Of a stretch of 64,000 nt of DNA, positions 45,434 through 58,066 are shown one piece after another. The notes beneath the pieces are model-generated. The model saw only the letters and a list, made by a program, of their open reading frames with translations. It did not search any database and was not told where the DNA came from. The number at the start of each line of letters is the position of its first letter. Position 1 is the first letter of the stretch. This DNA is from Arbacia lixula. Lineage: Eukaryota > Echinodermata > Echinoidea > Arbacioida > Arbaciidae. The stretch spans positions 7,501,788-7,565,787 of the forward strand of contig OZ022577.1 of assembly GCA_963669155.1 (NCBI GenBank), written 5' to 3'. The position numbers and the translations under genes were made by a program.

Positions 45434-48400
45434 CTACCGCACGGGCTGAATGGTGTACTTTCCCTTCTCCAGGTTGTGGAGGAGCAGCTTGAACTTGGTT
45501 CCGTCCATCCGCCGCACCCACACCTCCCTCTGGTCAATGGCGGTGATCTTGGCTCTGAAATAAGCAATTGAATTGAACCTTTATTTTCCACACTCAATAA
45601 GATAAATACAGCATTGAGGAATACACATAATGACAATACACATTTCATACATGGACAAGACTATGAACACAGAAAACAAAACATTTTTTTTTAAATAACA
45701 GAAAAATGGCTACATTCATACCACAAAACATGTTGCTCATTTTTCATTTGTAATGTATTCTTGGGCAAAGTTGTGGAACTAATTATAAAGAATAACAAGA
45801 AACTTACGACACTGGTGAGTCATCCCTGTTTTCGATGATGATCTGGTCCTTTTTGTGGTAGACCCTTCCATCGTACCTCAGCTTGCCATCTTCATACTTG
45901 GCACTGTGGGATGTACGGAGGAAGCCTGCAAGCAAACCAAAGAGAGAAAAAAGTAAATATAATGAGCAGGTTATGAAGCGGGTTAGCCCAATTTCACAAA
46001 GGAGTTTTAAATTTAGACCATGGTTTAAAGGGCATATACTGTACTGGGAAGACAAAAAAACCCTTCAAAAGTCTACCGTGAGCACTCTTCTTGACAGTGG
46101 TCTTAAATTTCAAGTAGTGTTTATTTTAGTCCACTTTGTCCACTTGTTTGCCCACAAATGATCCACATAGATATATAACATTTGTGCATAAATACTGTAC
46201 TGACTGTCGTATTACCATTGTTGAATGTTGTCACACAATGCATAGTCCCATACATGTGCATACATGTTGGTTTGAAAGACCCAACTTTGGCTAATCCTGC
46301 GTAAACTCCGCACCCCGACTATGCTGAGATTTTCAACAACAAAAAAAACCTGCGGCTTATACAAAGGTCAGTATGGTAATGGAACAAACCAAGTTTTGAA
46401 AAGTTGTGTTAAATGTATAGTTGTGTGATATGAAAGAGACAAGATTTAGGAGTGCGAGCAGAATAAAAATAAAAATGGCATTTTGCATGCATTTCATACT
46501 CCCAAATGAGCAGTGAAATCTTCCATAAGGGCAAAAACTATTAAGATGGAAAATATGAATAAAGGGAATTTTACCATCTGTTTTCCTTCTGGCACTCGCT
46601 CCTCTTGCCTGTAAAAATAAAAATCAAACACAGAAAAAATATCACTCAGTAGGTGACTCAAATGTGTCTATAATTACAATACTACCACACAAAATCACAT
46701 CTTTCTGAAGTAAGGAAAAAGTAACAACATTGATCGCGCTACATGTGATATAACTTGGGAGGCTTAAATCTATTCCAATTTTGCAAACACGTCACTGAAT
46801 GCAGTATGTAAAAGCACACAAATAAACATCCAATTGAATGAATTCATGAATTCGCTGACTGCACGTCTAAACTCATCATGAAATAGAGTGTGCTTATGAA
46901 CTATCCAAAGTTAGAATCAGCATTTCTAAATGCATATTCACATTTCAGTTTCAGTAATGCCATGTTTATCAACTCTCAGATATGTGACTTTGGATCAAAG
47001 CGCAAATTGTCTGCGTTTCAAAACAGCTAGGCTAATAACACAACAAGGCGCTATTGTGAATGAAGTTTGAAAATATTGCTTATTTGCTAGAGAGGAGTCG
47101 ATAAATGCAGCCATCGTTAAATCTGAATTCCCCAAAATATCTCTACATTAAAGAGATGGCATACATTATTTCGAAAAGATGAAAGTGATTAAATAACCAC
47201 AAAAATAAATGTACATGTAGTACTCTTTTTACCTTGTGGGTTTACTGTGATCCCAAATCATTCAAAATGCTACACAAAACATTGCTGGCAGACATTAACT
47301 TTCATTCCAAACATGAATTTTAATATCGCTAGAGTAGTAATCTGTTGTCTCACGAAAAGGCAAACTGGAGATTGCGACGTTTCGACCGCTACTACTAGTC
47401 TTCGTCAGGCAATGTGGACAATAGTCGCTGCGCGCGTCTTTTATAGCGTAAGCTGCGTTCCGAAGGTGCCGGAACCGCCGCGCTGCGATTGGTCGGCGCA
47501 CTCGACCGGCGGTTCCGGCACCTTCGGAACGCAGCTTACGCTATAAAAGACGCGCGCAGCGACTATTGTCCACATTGCCTGACGAAGACTAGCAGTAGCG
47601 GTCGAAACGTCGCAATCTCCAGTTTGCCTTTTCGTGAGACAACAGATTACTACTCTAGCGATACTACTACCACGATGATCAACATCTTCCGTACTATGAA
47701 TTTTAATGTCCAAAGGAGGAAGAGTGGTGATGAGTGATGTAAGTATTCAGTCACAATAACTCACCTTCATTATTGCCGTCCAGTCATCAAGAATGTCATC
47801 TTCCCTCAACATATAAATAATATATGGGCGTGCTAAGCAATTAAGGAATTTACAAAGCAATATTCTGACTAGATCTAAATATTTAAAAGTTAGAAAGATA
47901 AATATCTGAGAGGAGTAACACGGAATTGTTACCTATTTATTTACTCATATTTAATGCACCTAAGGGGTAACACACATAAATTTTACACGACTCTCAGACA
48001 TAACAAGGCATTAGCAATATTGTGTCTCGCCCACTTGCGAAAATAACCAGAAATATCGCGATCTCCGTTGCTACGCAAAAGAATTGTATCCCTGGCTGAT
48101 TGTGAAATATCTGCCATAGAATGTAACATTCCATGAATGAGAAGGGCTATTTCACGCAATGCTACTTCCTCTATCTACTCCCCCTCCCCCACCTTCCCCC
48201 TTCTTTGAGATGGAATAAAAAGCCTCCACCAAGTTCTATTAGATTAGACAAAGACAAAACAGGATGATTATCAGTTGCACAATAGAGGCGAAGTAAACTT
48301 TGTCTCTGGGGGGCATAGAAATGTAAAAAGGTTAAAATTAGTGCTGCAGTTGAAAACTGAACATGGAATAAAGTTTCTAAAATTGATACGTTTATATAAG

Positions 48401-51400
48401 AAAGTTTGTCAACAGACATGAATAATGCTGAACATTATGATTGTAATAAGGCATGCATGTAAAGTGAACAAAGTAGAATAATTTTTTTGGAGACTTGATA
48501 ACCTGTCAGGGGAAAAGTGAATGATTAGAGAGAGTTTAAAAGCAACAATTTTGAACAGATATGAGTAATATTATGGCATTGATATTGTATATGTGGGAAG
48601 GTTAAATATGTTTGTGGTTGCAGTCCAGCTGAGGGTTTCTAGATGATTTGTACAATGTAGTGTCATAATGAGCTTATTATTTAGAGAAACATTTCTTAAA
48701 AGCATTAGTGATTAAAACCTTTTATGGCAAATTGAATAGTGCATATAACCGTAAAAGTAAAATGCATGCGTAAAATTGAAGAGAACACAAAACACTGTGA
48801 TCCTTCAGCCACCTTGCACTGAGTATTTATGTATAGTTTTAAAATTCAAGTTAATATTCTTTCAAGTGCAAAATGTTGCCCGGCACCCGCGACACGGACG
48901 CAGATCACATATCATATTATTCACAGCAGTTTTTGTTTTGTATTAAAGCCTTCACCAAGAGTCTTGCAAGTAAACTTTAATGTATGACCTCAAATGACCT
49001 TTGACCTTATCATGTGACCTCTTACAGCACAATAACATGCAGGTGCCCCCAGTGCATCCATCATCCAAGTTTGATTGCCATTGTAGCAACATGTGATGAG
49101 TTATGTGTGATAAGAGAGTCTTGCAAGTAAACTTTAACGTATGACCTCAAATGACCTTTGACCTTATCCTGTGACCTCCAACGGTACCATAACATGAAGG
49201 TACCCCCAGTGCATCTATGACCCAAGTTAGGTTGTAATCCAAGCAACCTATGTGAAGTTATTTGTCAAAAGAGAGTCTTGCAGGTAAACTTTAACGTATG
49301 ACCTCAAATGACCTTTGACCTTATCCTGTGACCTCCAACAGCACCATAACATGAAGGTACCCCCAGTGCATCTATGACCCAAGTTAGGTTGTAATCCAAG
49401 CAACCCATGTGAAGTTATTTGTCAAAAGAGAGTCTTGCAGGTAAACTTTAACGTATGACCTCAAATGACCTTTGACCTTATCCTGTGACCTCCAACGGCA
49501 CCATAACATGAAGGTACCCCCAGTGCATCTATGACCCAAGTTAGGTTGTAATCCAAGCAACCCATGTGAAGTTATTTGTCAAAAGAGAGTCTTGCAGGTA
49601 AACTTTAACGTATGACCTCAAATGACCTTTGACCTTATCCTGTGACCTCCAACGGTACCATAGCATGAAGGTACCCCCAGTGCATCTATGACCCAAGTTA
49701 GGTTGTAATCCAAGCAACCTATGTGAAGTTATTTGTCAAAAGAGAGTCTTGCAGGTAAACTTTAACATAGAAAAAGAGAGTCTTGCACATACTCTTTAAT
49801 ATATGACCTCAAATGACCTTTGACATCATCACATGACCTCTGACAACACCATAACATGAAGATACCCCTAGTGCTTCTATCAACCAAGTGTGGCTGCCAT
49901 TGCTGTAACAGTTGCCAAGTTATGGATCATAAGAGAGTCTTGCAGGTAAACTTTAACATTTGTGACGGACGACGGACGGACGACGGACGACGGACGGACG
50001 ACGGACGGACGACGGACGGACGACGGACGGACGCCATTTGGATCCCTTAGTCTCGCCTTCACCTCCGGTGGGCGAGACAAAAATGGACAGAGTAACAAAT
50101 GGGCATAAGAGCTTAGAATATATGCAGGCAATATTACAGAAAGGATTAGCCATGACTGTGATGAAAAACGTATTCACTAACAATCTCATGCTCCATTCCA
50201 TTGCTCCATTCCATTGCTCCATTCCATGGCTGTCTAAAATTAAACATTTCACAACTGATTATTCATATCGTAATCCAGGAACCAACACCTGTGGACCGCA
50301 TATTCTCACTGATTTTTCTGGTACAAATTAGCACTACAGATGGTAGCTGGCAATATCTTTGATGAAATGCAACAGCGTTTAACCACAGATAGGACTTGGT
50401 AACTCACATGGACCATCATGAGGATGTCAGAGGAGAATGAAACTTTAAAAAAATAATTGCATTGAATAAAAGCAGAAAAATTAGACATATCATAGGGCAG
50501 ATTTTTGACGATCAAAATTGCTAGCACTGATTCCTCATCACTAAACTTTATGGGGAGCTCCTTTGCTACTACATGTATATGACATACTGTAATGTGCAAC
50601 ATGCATAAACGAAAACAATACCCAAGAGCATCACTTGCCAACCTTTTATCTAGAGAGCATATACAGGGCTAGTTATTATGATTTTTTAACACAAATAACC
50701 ATTTTCCTCAAACTTTTGCTAATATTTCTGCTTTTAGTAAATTCACCTCACCATAGGGCTTTAAATACCTTCACACACTACAAGGGAACATGCTACGTGT
50801 GATTACATCTGAAGCATGAAACTAATATGGAAAGGATATCTGAGACAGCCACAGGCTTCTTCTTCCTGTCGGGATGCACAGAATCTGGCTTCTTCCCTTT
50901 CTGCTTCGAGATGCGAGACTCGTTCCACAATTCTAAACAGCAAAGAATACAACACACATCATGTTTATTTTTCATCTCACTTTGATATTGAAGGATAATT
51001 GAAGAGCCAGTGGCTGCAACCAAATGCAATCAAATACAGTAAGCTCTACACATGTGTACAGTGATACCTAATAAGCTGACAATATGAGAAATTATGCAAA
51101 CAATATTCAAACACAAGCATAAATATTTCTGTAAACTCTTTCAGTACTTTATATCTATGTTTTCTGCATTTCTAGAAACAGTTCAATAAAATAATTATAG
51201 CTTGTCCTGGGAAATTCATAAAAGGCAGATAATGTGCAATTTGAAGGATGGACTATAACAATGAATTAAACAGTCGTGTCTACCGAAAGGACTTCACCTG
51301 CACAATAACAATGCAAACAAAATGAGTACCTGTTGTCAAGTCGATGTTGTGTCTGTCTTCTTCCAATCTTCTAATCTTGTCTTCAAGGTCAGCCTTCATA

Positions 51401-54400
51401 AGATCCCGCAGTAAGCTCTTCTCACTCTAAAAAAAAAAAGAGGATGCAAATGTTAAACTTTAATATTAGCCATTGAAAGTATGGCATGAATATGGTATAC
51501 ATGTGTAAATCGAGATGCACGCATTAATGAAGACTCCATTCAGAGTCCTCATTAAGAATAAGGGGGAGAGCAACATGGCTCAATTGGCAATTGGCAGAGA
51601 GTTTGTCTCTCATAGGCAAGACTGTGGGTTCAAGCCCGGATTTAAGTCTACCCCCTCTTCTGGAAAATGGAGGTCATGTGTATAGGAGAGCTATGCATGT
51701 TACACACCCCACTTCCCTTGTTAATTAAGAGTTGACATTCTGAAACTGTGCAATTGATCAAGCCCACTACTAGATCATAGGGGTCTTAAGTCGAAACTGA
51801 ATTCAAACTTAAAGAGAAAGTCCACCCTGAAGTTAAATTGGTTTTAATCATAACAGATAATTCAAGCGACATAGTAATGAAGGTTTGAAGAATATCTGTC
51901 AAAGAATAAGAAAGTTGTGATTTTGCGGTTGTAATTTTGTGACGTCTAGTACAAGCTGCTCTCCCACATGTTGTGTGCTGTATGATTCCAATAATTTCCC
52001 GTTTCTGTCCTTTGATGAAGGAATAAATCTATTTCATCGAGGTATCTATGTGAAAGCATGTGTCTAATGATGTATCAAATTCACAGGTAAATTGGGAGAA
52101 ATCCTCAGGCAAAAATAGAATGTTTCAAATAATGAGTACACAACTTAATGCAGAGTACATGTAGCTCACTAGTGATGTCACAATATTAAGAAATTTAAAA
52201 TGCACAACTCTGTCATCCTTTGATGGTTTGTTGTCAAATTTTAACTTACTTAACACCAACTTAACTTCAACGTGGACCTTCTCTTGAAGTTTGTTTTCAG
52301 AATACCACCCCAGCATTTTATCTGACACAGAAAGAGTTAACCATGACTGACCTCATGGTTCTCCCGGGATGCCTTCTCCTCGCTCTGGAGCTTGTTGCGG
52401 ATGTTCTCCATACGCAGCTCACGCAGCACGCTGGCAATGCGTATCTTTCTGCACTTCATCTGGTCCAGCTCATGGAGTGGGTTGAGGTACTCCCCTGCTG
52501 TCTCCAGCCTCACCTCCTTTAACTTCAGCTCAATCTGCTCCTGCCGCTCTGCGTACAGTCTGAGCAAACGTTCAAGTTTAAGTTCAAGTTTATTTATTTT
52601 TCTCACTGGATCATAAACGAAGAGGACAAAAATAGAATAACAATAACAAGTACACTTATGAATAAATTAGGTGAGTGGGCAGCAGCCAGGAAGGATGCAG
52701 CCTTATAAATAGCTGACCTCAAAGCAAGATATTTAAAAGTTAGCCAAACATCACAGTAAAACCTGTATACGAAGACCGCTTAAGGATGACAAGAAATGCA
52801 GCATGTGGTTTGATGTGAGTAAACATTACAAATTGAATCTACTAATTTACACTACTAGTATAATGCAGTGCAACCTGGACTGATCACTCCAGGTAGACAA
52901 GAAATGTGGTCTATATGAGGTCTTCATGTCCACATTACAACAAATTTCGAGAATTATTGTCTGAATACAGATGCCAAGCCACGTGTGTCAAAGACAAAGG
53001 TAATGTGAAGGGAATAATTTTAACTAAATGAAATGACTTCATTACACATTACTTGATCAAGCACTACAGTATATAAAATGTGGTAGAGGGGGGGAAATAC
53101 ATGGGGGCTTGGGGCTCCCGAAATGCTTAAAAGAGCCCCCAAAATTCCCATAGACACAATGTAAAATTGGAGACAAATTGGCTAATGTCCTCACAAAGAA
53201 GCCACCCTAAATTTTGAATTAATTCCTTCCCTGTAATCTTTAACATGATCACATTATGTATAACATTGAATGAACCACAAGTAGAGTGTAAAATATACAG
53301 TTTGTGCAATAGGAAACTGAAAAGTTAAAGGTCAATGAACACTGTACTGCTCTCTAATCCACTTCTTATTATCAGCTTCCTTTTCAGACGTACACTGTAA
53401 AGCAAAGTTGAATTTCTTCATCTAATCTTCCATTTTTCTACAAATGGTTATGTACTAGACAATAATCTCATAACAAAAAATCTGTATATTATAAAGGTCA
53501 AACCCATTAATTTCACTTTCATGGTTCTATATTCTAAAGGAAGCTCTTTAATATATGAACATGTAGTGTAGCCACACAAATTCAGGTCTGCAAAAGGGAT
53601 ATCGCACTTGTTGATTCATTGACTTACTGATCTCTGAGGCTTGTGAACTGGCTCTCTAGGTCATTCATATCAACCATGCACACAGTGCGTCTTCTATCAC
53701 AATCTGCTTCATCAAACTCTGCAAGGAAAATAAAGACAATAAAAATAATCAACGTTCATCAAAGCAGAAGAAAAATGTTATTGAATAATTCATACTTGTA
53801 ATATGATCTTTTGAACATTAATATAGAACTAAATGTTATATTTTCTTTCACGCTACCTAAAAATCGGTTCATGAATCAGACCCCATCCCATTGAACCATT
53901 TCTCAAATCTACTTATACTACAAATCAATCTGCAAGAAGTAACTAACATGAAAGTGACAATATAAAAATTATATTCTTCACAATTTTGCATGGACAGCTA
54001 GAAGTGCCACTTTTGTGTGTTATTTGTATTTTACGAATGAAAGTCAAATGTCTGTCATTGCCTCAAGCTCAAATTCAACGGTTAGCAAGAAACCCCTGTT
54101 TCATGTTTTCACAAAATGTCATGTCAGTTGGGCAGTCACACATGCATGCACACTCAGGTCAGGCTCAGCTCAAACAGTGTTTGGTACTTGTCTCAGCCTG
54201 AAACTGTGTCAATATGAATAATCAAATTATTTTGGTACAAAATTCTTGAAAATAAGAATAGGAATATGGGGATGGGCTAAGTTTGACACTTTGGGCGCGT
54301 TTCTCGGCACGATGACAACTGTAACCTCAGCTCAAACTCCAATAGTTAGCACTGAGGTGATTCTCGGAGCTACAACTCTAACTTTAGCTCTAAATGCTGG

Positions 54401-55497
54401 AACTGCTCGGACCCTGTTCCATCTATGGTATTGTTCTCGATCGGACAATCCTTGAGAACAATAGTGATTTATGGAAAGCTGACTGCATAATTAGGACTGT
54501 GAAAAGTGAATAAATTTGCATGATGTGTTCTATGATAATATTTCTGCTGCATTTTGTCAGAATTTGTATTAAATCAGCTGTAGCAGGGAAAGGGATTTGC
54601 TTGTTTAACATCACCCACCGGAATATACGCTAAGCGAGTACCGGCAGAGCGCTAATTAATATTAGCAATTACGCGAATTTTGTGTACAGTGTGGCGGCAT
54701 TATTTGTGACTCGGAGACGATGCTAAAATCTTGTTTAAATTCTTTTCTTGTTATTTTGCCAAAATCAATGATTTCTATGGATTATCAATAGTGCAAACAA
54801 GCATATATGGTGATCATTTGTATTTTGAAGTTGTTTTAATATTTCGTGGGCATCCCTAACCACTAACATGGTATCTTTCAACACGAATATGACCAAAATG
54901 GAAAGCATGAAAGAAAATTGATGAATTGATTTAAACATGTTAAAAGCAGAAAATGAGAGACAACACAACAATCTTCGTGAAAATGATGCATTATACATCA
55001 ACCCATACACTAATCAACATTTAAACAATACTCGCCCCATATTTAACAAAATTACAATTATTTCAACCTTATATTTTATCAATCAATATTGCACAGTTTT
55101 GTGAGAAATTTGTCTGAAAATTCCGATCCGGTATCAATACAAAAGAAGTCACTGATGCAACATACCATTCTCTTCGAGAAACGGCTTAGCATCACTGATA
55201 CTAGCGTGAGTTCTAAGTGAGATGCAAATGGCATTCTAATGCAGAAACAGGCCCTTTGACTAAGCCGACTGAGCGCTGAGCCGAGCCGAGTTGACGACAT
55301 CACTCACAAGATACAAGTACATATAAATCAGGAGGTGGGACCGTAGGAAAGGCATTCTTACCCGATGAATCGTCATCAGTTCCAGATGACCCGCTTTCGG
55401 AGTCATCGTCTTCACTTTTATCCGTATCCAGGGTGCTCGTTTCCTCCTCCATGTCTTCAGGTTCACTCTCACATCCTGCTTCATCTATCGCCGGCAT
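45434..55497 (-). CDS. BRMS1L: BRMS1-like transcriptional repressor (Sds3 family), complete, 9 coding exons
   Basis: Coding exons in gene order: 55362-55497, 53628-53718, 52352-52559, 51330-51426, 50840-50932, 47765-47829, 46575-46608, 45808-45925, 45434-45554. Together they make 963 nt, 320 residues (human BRMS1L 323), all phases consistent. Residues 1-60 are acidic (DTDKSEDDDSESGSSGTDDD). The coiled-coil Sds3-like core runs about 60-180 (MVDMNDLESQFTSLRDQLYAERQEQ ... ELRMENIRNKLQ ... KIRRLEEDRHNIDLTTELWNE). Then come a basic segment with DRKKKPVAVSGPYIIYML, an acidic WT-containing motif, and the C-terminal Tudor-like region (KYEDGKLRYDGRVYHKKDQI ... REVWVRRMDGTKFKLLLHNLEKGKY). The family bridges or stabilises Sin3-HDAC1/2 co-repressor complexes in the nucleus. 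Exon 7 is a 34-nt micro-exon. Intron 5 is AT-AC; all others are GT-AG. The bilaterian single-copy ancestor of BRMS1 and BRMS1L is the likely identity. Confidence 0.93.
46209..46382. repeat. Diverged fragment of the 3961-4750 fold-back family
   Basis: Shares CACAATGCATAGTCCCATACATG and GTTTGAAAGACCC, with GTATTACC/GGTAAT near the ends. Confidence 0.5.
47371..47413 (-). ncRNA. Hammerhead-ribozyme-like motif (left arm)
   Basis: Mirror copy of the motif at 47574-47616, on the minus strand, core at 47376-47408. The single arm mismatch falls in the helix II loop. Confidence 0.62.
47574..47616 (+). ncRNA. Hammerhead-ribozyme-like motif (right arm)
   Basis: Helix I is ATTGC (47574-47578) paired with GCAAT (47612-47616). 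Core CTGACGA is at 47579-47585. Helix II GAC (47587-47589) pairs with GTC (47601-47603). GAA plus a two-pair helix III (AC/GT) ends at the cleavage-type GTC (47609-47611). One extra A sits between the core and helix II, a deviation from the minimal consensus. A type I, short-helix-III hammerhead of this form is known from Penelope-like elements. Confidence 0.65.
47830..50839 (-). other. U12-type AT-AC intron of BRMS1L
   Basis: Minus-strand 5' splice site CTCAG|ATATCCTTTC is the U12 AT-AC consensus. The branch site TTCCTTAAT lies about 11 nt before the end and the 3' splice site is GCTTAGCAC|GCCC. Only this AT...AC pair joins SG to PYIIYML in frame, matching the conserved SGPYIVYML of BRMS1L. 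It is the only non-GT-AG intron among the 34 complete introns traced here (35 if the WDR81 leader intron is counted), spans 3,010 nt and hosts family A copy 3. Confidence 0.92.
48003..50079 (-). mobile_element. HINE/pearl-like element, family A, copy 3
   Basis: Distal end ACAAGGCATTAGCAATATTG with TGTCTCGCCCACTTGCG. Tandem 157-bp units run 48960-49770 plus a diverged unit to 49940. The CGTCCGTC repeat is at 49966-50033 and the terminal hairpin ends GGTGGGCGAGACA at 50079. A unique, probably captured or older segment of about 860 bp (48090-48950) lies between the distal end and the array. Confidence 0.78.
51560..51800. repeat. tRNA-derived SINE-like sequence
   Basis: ATGGCTCAATTGGCA (box A-like) followed about 50 nt later by GTGGGTTCAAGCCC (box B) and a non-tRNA body. 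In BRMS1L intron 3. Confidence 0.45.
51811..52095. mobile_element. Interspersed element, copy 2 of the 14197 family
   Basis: AAAGAGAAAGTCCACCCTGAA start and shared interior; the right inverted end is not found. Confidence 0.55.
52560..53627 (-). other. BRMS1L intron 2, no further feature
   Basis: AT-rich; nothing recognised. Confidence 0.35.
53719..55361 (-). other. BRMS1L intron 1, no further feature
   Basis: No exon or clear repeat found. 54286-54470 is rich in CTCGGAGCTA/CTAACTT motifs of unknown origin. Confidence 0.35.
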
Positions 55498-56354
55498 ATT
55501 TATTTCTCAGATGAAGAAATGTTATCGAGAAACTGTATCTGTCAGAAAACACCGCCTTGCTAATTTTTCGAAAGGACGCTTTTTGAGGAAAGCGACCAAT
55601 AGATTATCAATCAATTATGGTATCTTTGAAGTGACAAGGAAAACACTTTCTCATTGCAAACTTCCGTTGAGTGTATCGCCGAAAATTCTTGTAAATTCTT
55701 TTTCCTGTTATTTTAATTTCTTCTTCAGATTATTTGTTATGCCACATCTACCAGAGTGTTTTTTTCCAGACCAATAAATGAACTGAAAGGACGGAAAATA
55801 AGAAGAGAATTAACACTGAATGTTTAGTGCTGCTTTATAGTCAATCAAACCCGTTTTCTATCATTTTAATTGAAATATCAATGTACAGATTTTCCTCAAT
55901 TCTTTTAGTTTTCTTTCTTCTTGCATATATTTTAATACAACATCTATCAAACATACATAGATAAATAAAATATTATTATATGTAGGTCTATGTTTGTAAC
56001 TGATGGAAAAACATACACTGACTTTATTTACTGTTCATGCCTATAATTGCCACTCTTAATTTATTGTTCCTATGGGTAAAATGGGGCTTGTAAATGTAGT
56101 GTAGTAAATAATCCTTATAGTCTATTCGGCATGATCTGTGTCTTAATTCTTCACCCGAAATTTGAGTGGGATACTTATAAAAGTTCTCATTTGAAAAGTT
56201 GAAGACACCATAGAGCACTTTTCTATGGAATATGTGGTAGTTACGCCTGACTTCACACAAAATGCACTCGTCAATTTCGACTGGCTGACTGTTACACTTC
56301 ACCATGTTTTGCCCGTGTTTTGTTGATCACGGAATTAGCGCGGGTATTTCCACG
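55498..56354. other. BRMS1L 5' flank
   Basis: Presumed 5' UTR and promoter. A 93-codon minus-strand ORF (56024-56305, starting MVKCNSQPVEIDECILCEVR) is present; it matches nothing I know and is probably chance. Confidence 0.35.
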
Positions 56355-57093
56355 ATAATACCAGGGATGTGTTAGGAAGGAGGGACAACTCAACCATAAT
56401 ATATTCAAACATCTGTATGGATACTAAAGCGTGCTAATGAATGTCAAAAGCATTCCACAATCACTGCAATGCTTTGAAGTCCCATGCGCGGCACCGTCAT
56501 TTTGCTATCGTCAACTTGGAAAGCAGTATCTTTAATTGCCTGTTTTGTTTCTCGAAGCTGTGTTTCTTATCACATTTTTTTGCAATTTTCAAGAAAGTTA
56601 AGGGGCAACACCTCTAAAGATCCTGTATTCGTTTTTCTTCTAAATAATTGTTGAATGATGCACAAACGGAGATATAAGATAATATTCTTACTTACATAAT
56701 TAACAAATTTCTTCACTTTCCGGAGATTTCCGGAAATGTCGGATTCAATCATTATCAAAATCATATATTAAGCTGCTTACTTTCATTAACAGAGTTTGCG
56801 TGAATTTGCGTGCAAATGAGATATTTTACTTTAAAAAACTGTTTATTTTTGTTCGCTGATATCTCTTTTCCTCACAAAAGTATTGATGCAATCCAACAGA
56901 AGTGGACAAGCGAAATAAGACTCTACATTTCTTTTGTTCTCTCTGAGAAACCGTTGCTAGGCAATCGTGTTCGTTATTGTTAAAACACGTGAAAAGCACA
57001 TGCTGAGACCACGCAATTTTTCGGCGGTGCCACGCATGGGCTCAAAGAAAGAATGTTGTTTCATATCCTTTCCTAACACATCCCTGATAATAC
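56355..57093. mobile_element. hAT-like non-autonomous element with 7-bp target duplication
   Basis: The element body is 56362-57086 (725 bp). TIRs CAGGGATGTGTTAGGAAGGA and TCCTTTCCTAACACATCCCTG are inverse with about one mismatch. ATAATAC flanks both ends (56355-56361, 57087-57093). CA(G)GG ends suggest hAT, whose duplications are normally 8 bp. A second copy is at 61917-62631. Confidence 0.8.
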
Positions 57094-58015
57094 AATTGTC
57101 ATGACTTTGTACAGGAATTTTAGTAAACATTGACGTTTTCCACCGGTGGTTGTGTATTAAGACACGAAGTGATTTTTTTAAAATCATGTTTTATGTAGTT
57201 TTGGTCATTTGCTCTATCTAATTCATACCGCTATCTATCTATTCATCTTTATATACTCATATATTTATATATCTCTACCTAGATGTCTACTGACCTATCG
57301 CATGATGATAATTACATGAACATTCTGTTTGTCCGTTATAGGGGATGAATTCCAGTATCTATTTGTCGGTCCTTTCTTTTTGAAAGAGAGAAAGTTATAT
57401 TTAGAAAAGGTAGTACGTAACCGTAGACCTAGCTCTATATAGAAATGGATAAAATCTTTTACGCTGCGAGACTCTTGGCAGTTGAGGAAACTTGTTCAAT
57501 TTGTAACATAATCATGAATCACTTGAACCAAAATAAAGAAATGATTTTGTTAATGTTACTATTCAAAATCATGTATATGTAGTTCACATAGTGGTAGAAT
57601 AATGTGCGCTTAATGTAGAATTATTGTAAGAAATCCTTTGCGCTTATGTTGTAAATACTAAACAGTGCCGTCAACAGCTTTTTTTTCACGGGGGGGGGGG
57701 GGGGGGGGCGGTGGCACAACAATTACATGTATCAATTCCGATGTCAGGCAATATATAGTGCTGCTGATGGCATAGATAGCGGCAAAAGCAAACAATTCTA
57801 TAACTAAATGTACAATGAATGAGACACATGTATTGAAATATTCACTATCGCAATAGAGTGTCATGTTTCCTTTTCTACACTTTCCCTTTTCCCCTCTTCT
57901 TACCTTTTTCGTTCTTATAGTAGTCCTAGCTCTTTCTCAATTTCTATTCATGTCTTCCTTTTCTTTTTTAACCTTTCTATATTCTATTTCCTTTCTGTTT
58001 GTCTTGACTTTCCTT

Positions 58016-58066
<51 letters not shown>

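Larger units (their letters stand above)
47325..47695. mobile_element. Penelope-like fold-back insertion with paired hammerhead-like motifs, 12-bp target duplication
   Basis: Arms 47324-47479 and 47508-47663 (156 bp each) differ at one position by eye and flank a 28-bp loop. Each arm holds CTGACGA...GAAACGTC, opposed in orientation. The direct repeat ATGAATTTTAAT lies at 47313-47324 and 47696-47707. It sits in BRMS1L intron 6 about 57 nt from the donor of exon 6. Confidence 0.8.

Noticed and set aside
56024..56305. 93-codon minus-strand ORF upstream of BRMS1L
   Set aside because: No recognisable domain, no splice or polyadenylation support, AT-rich like its surroundings.
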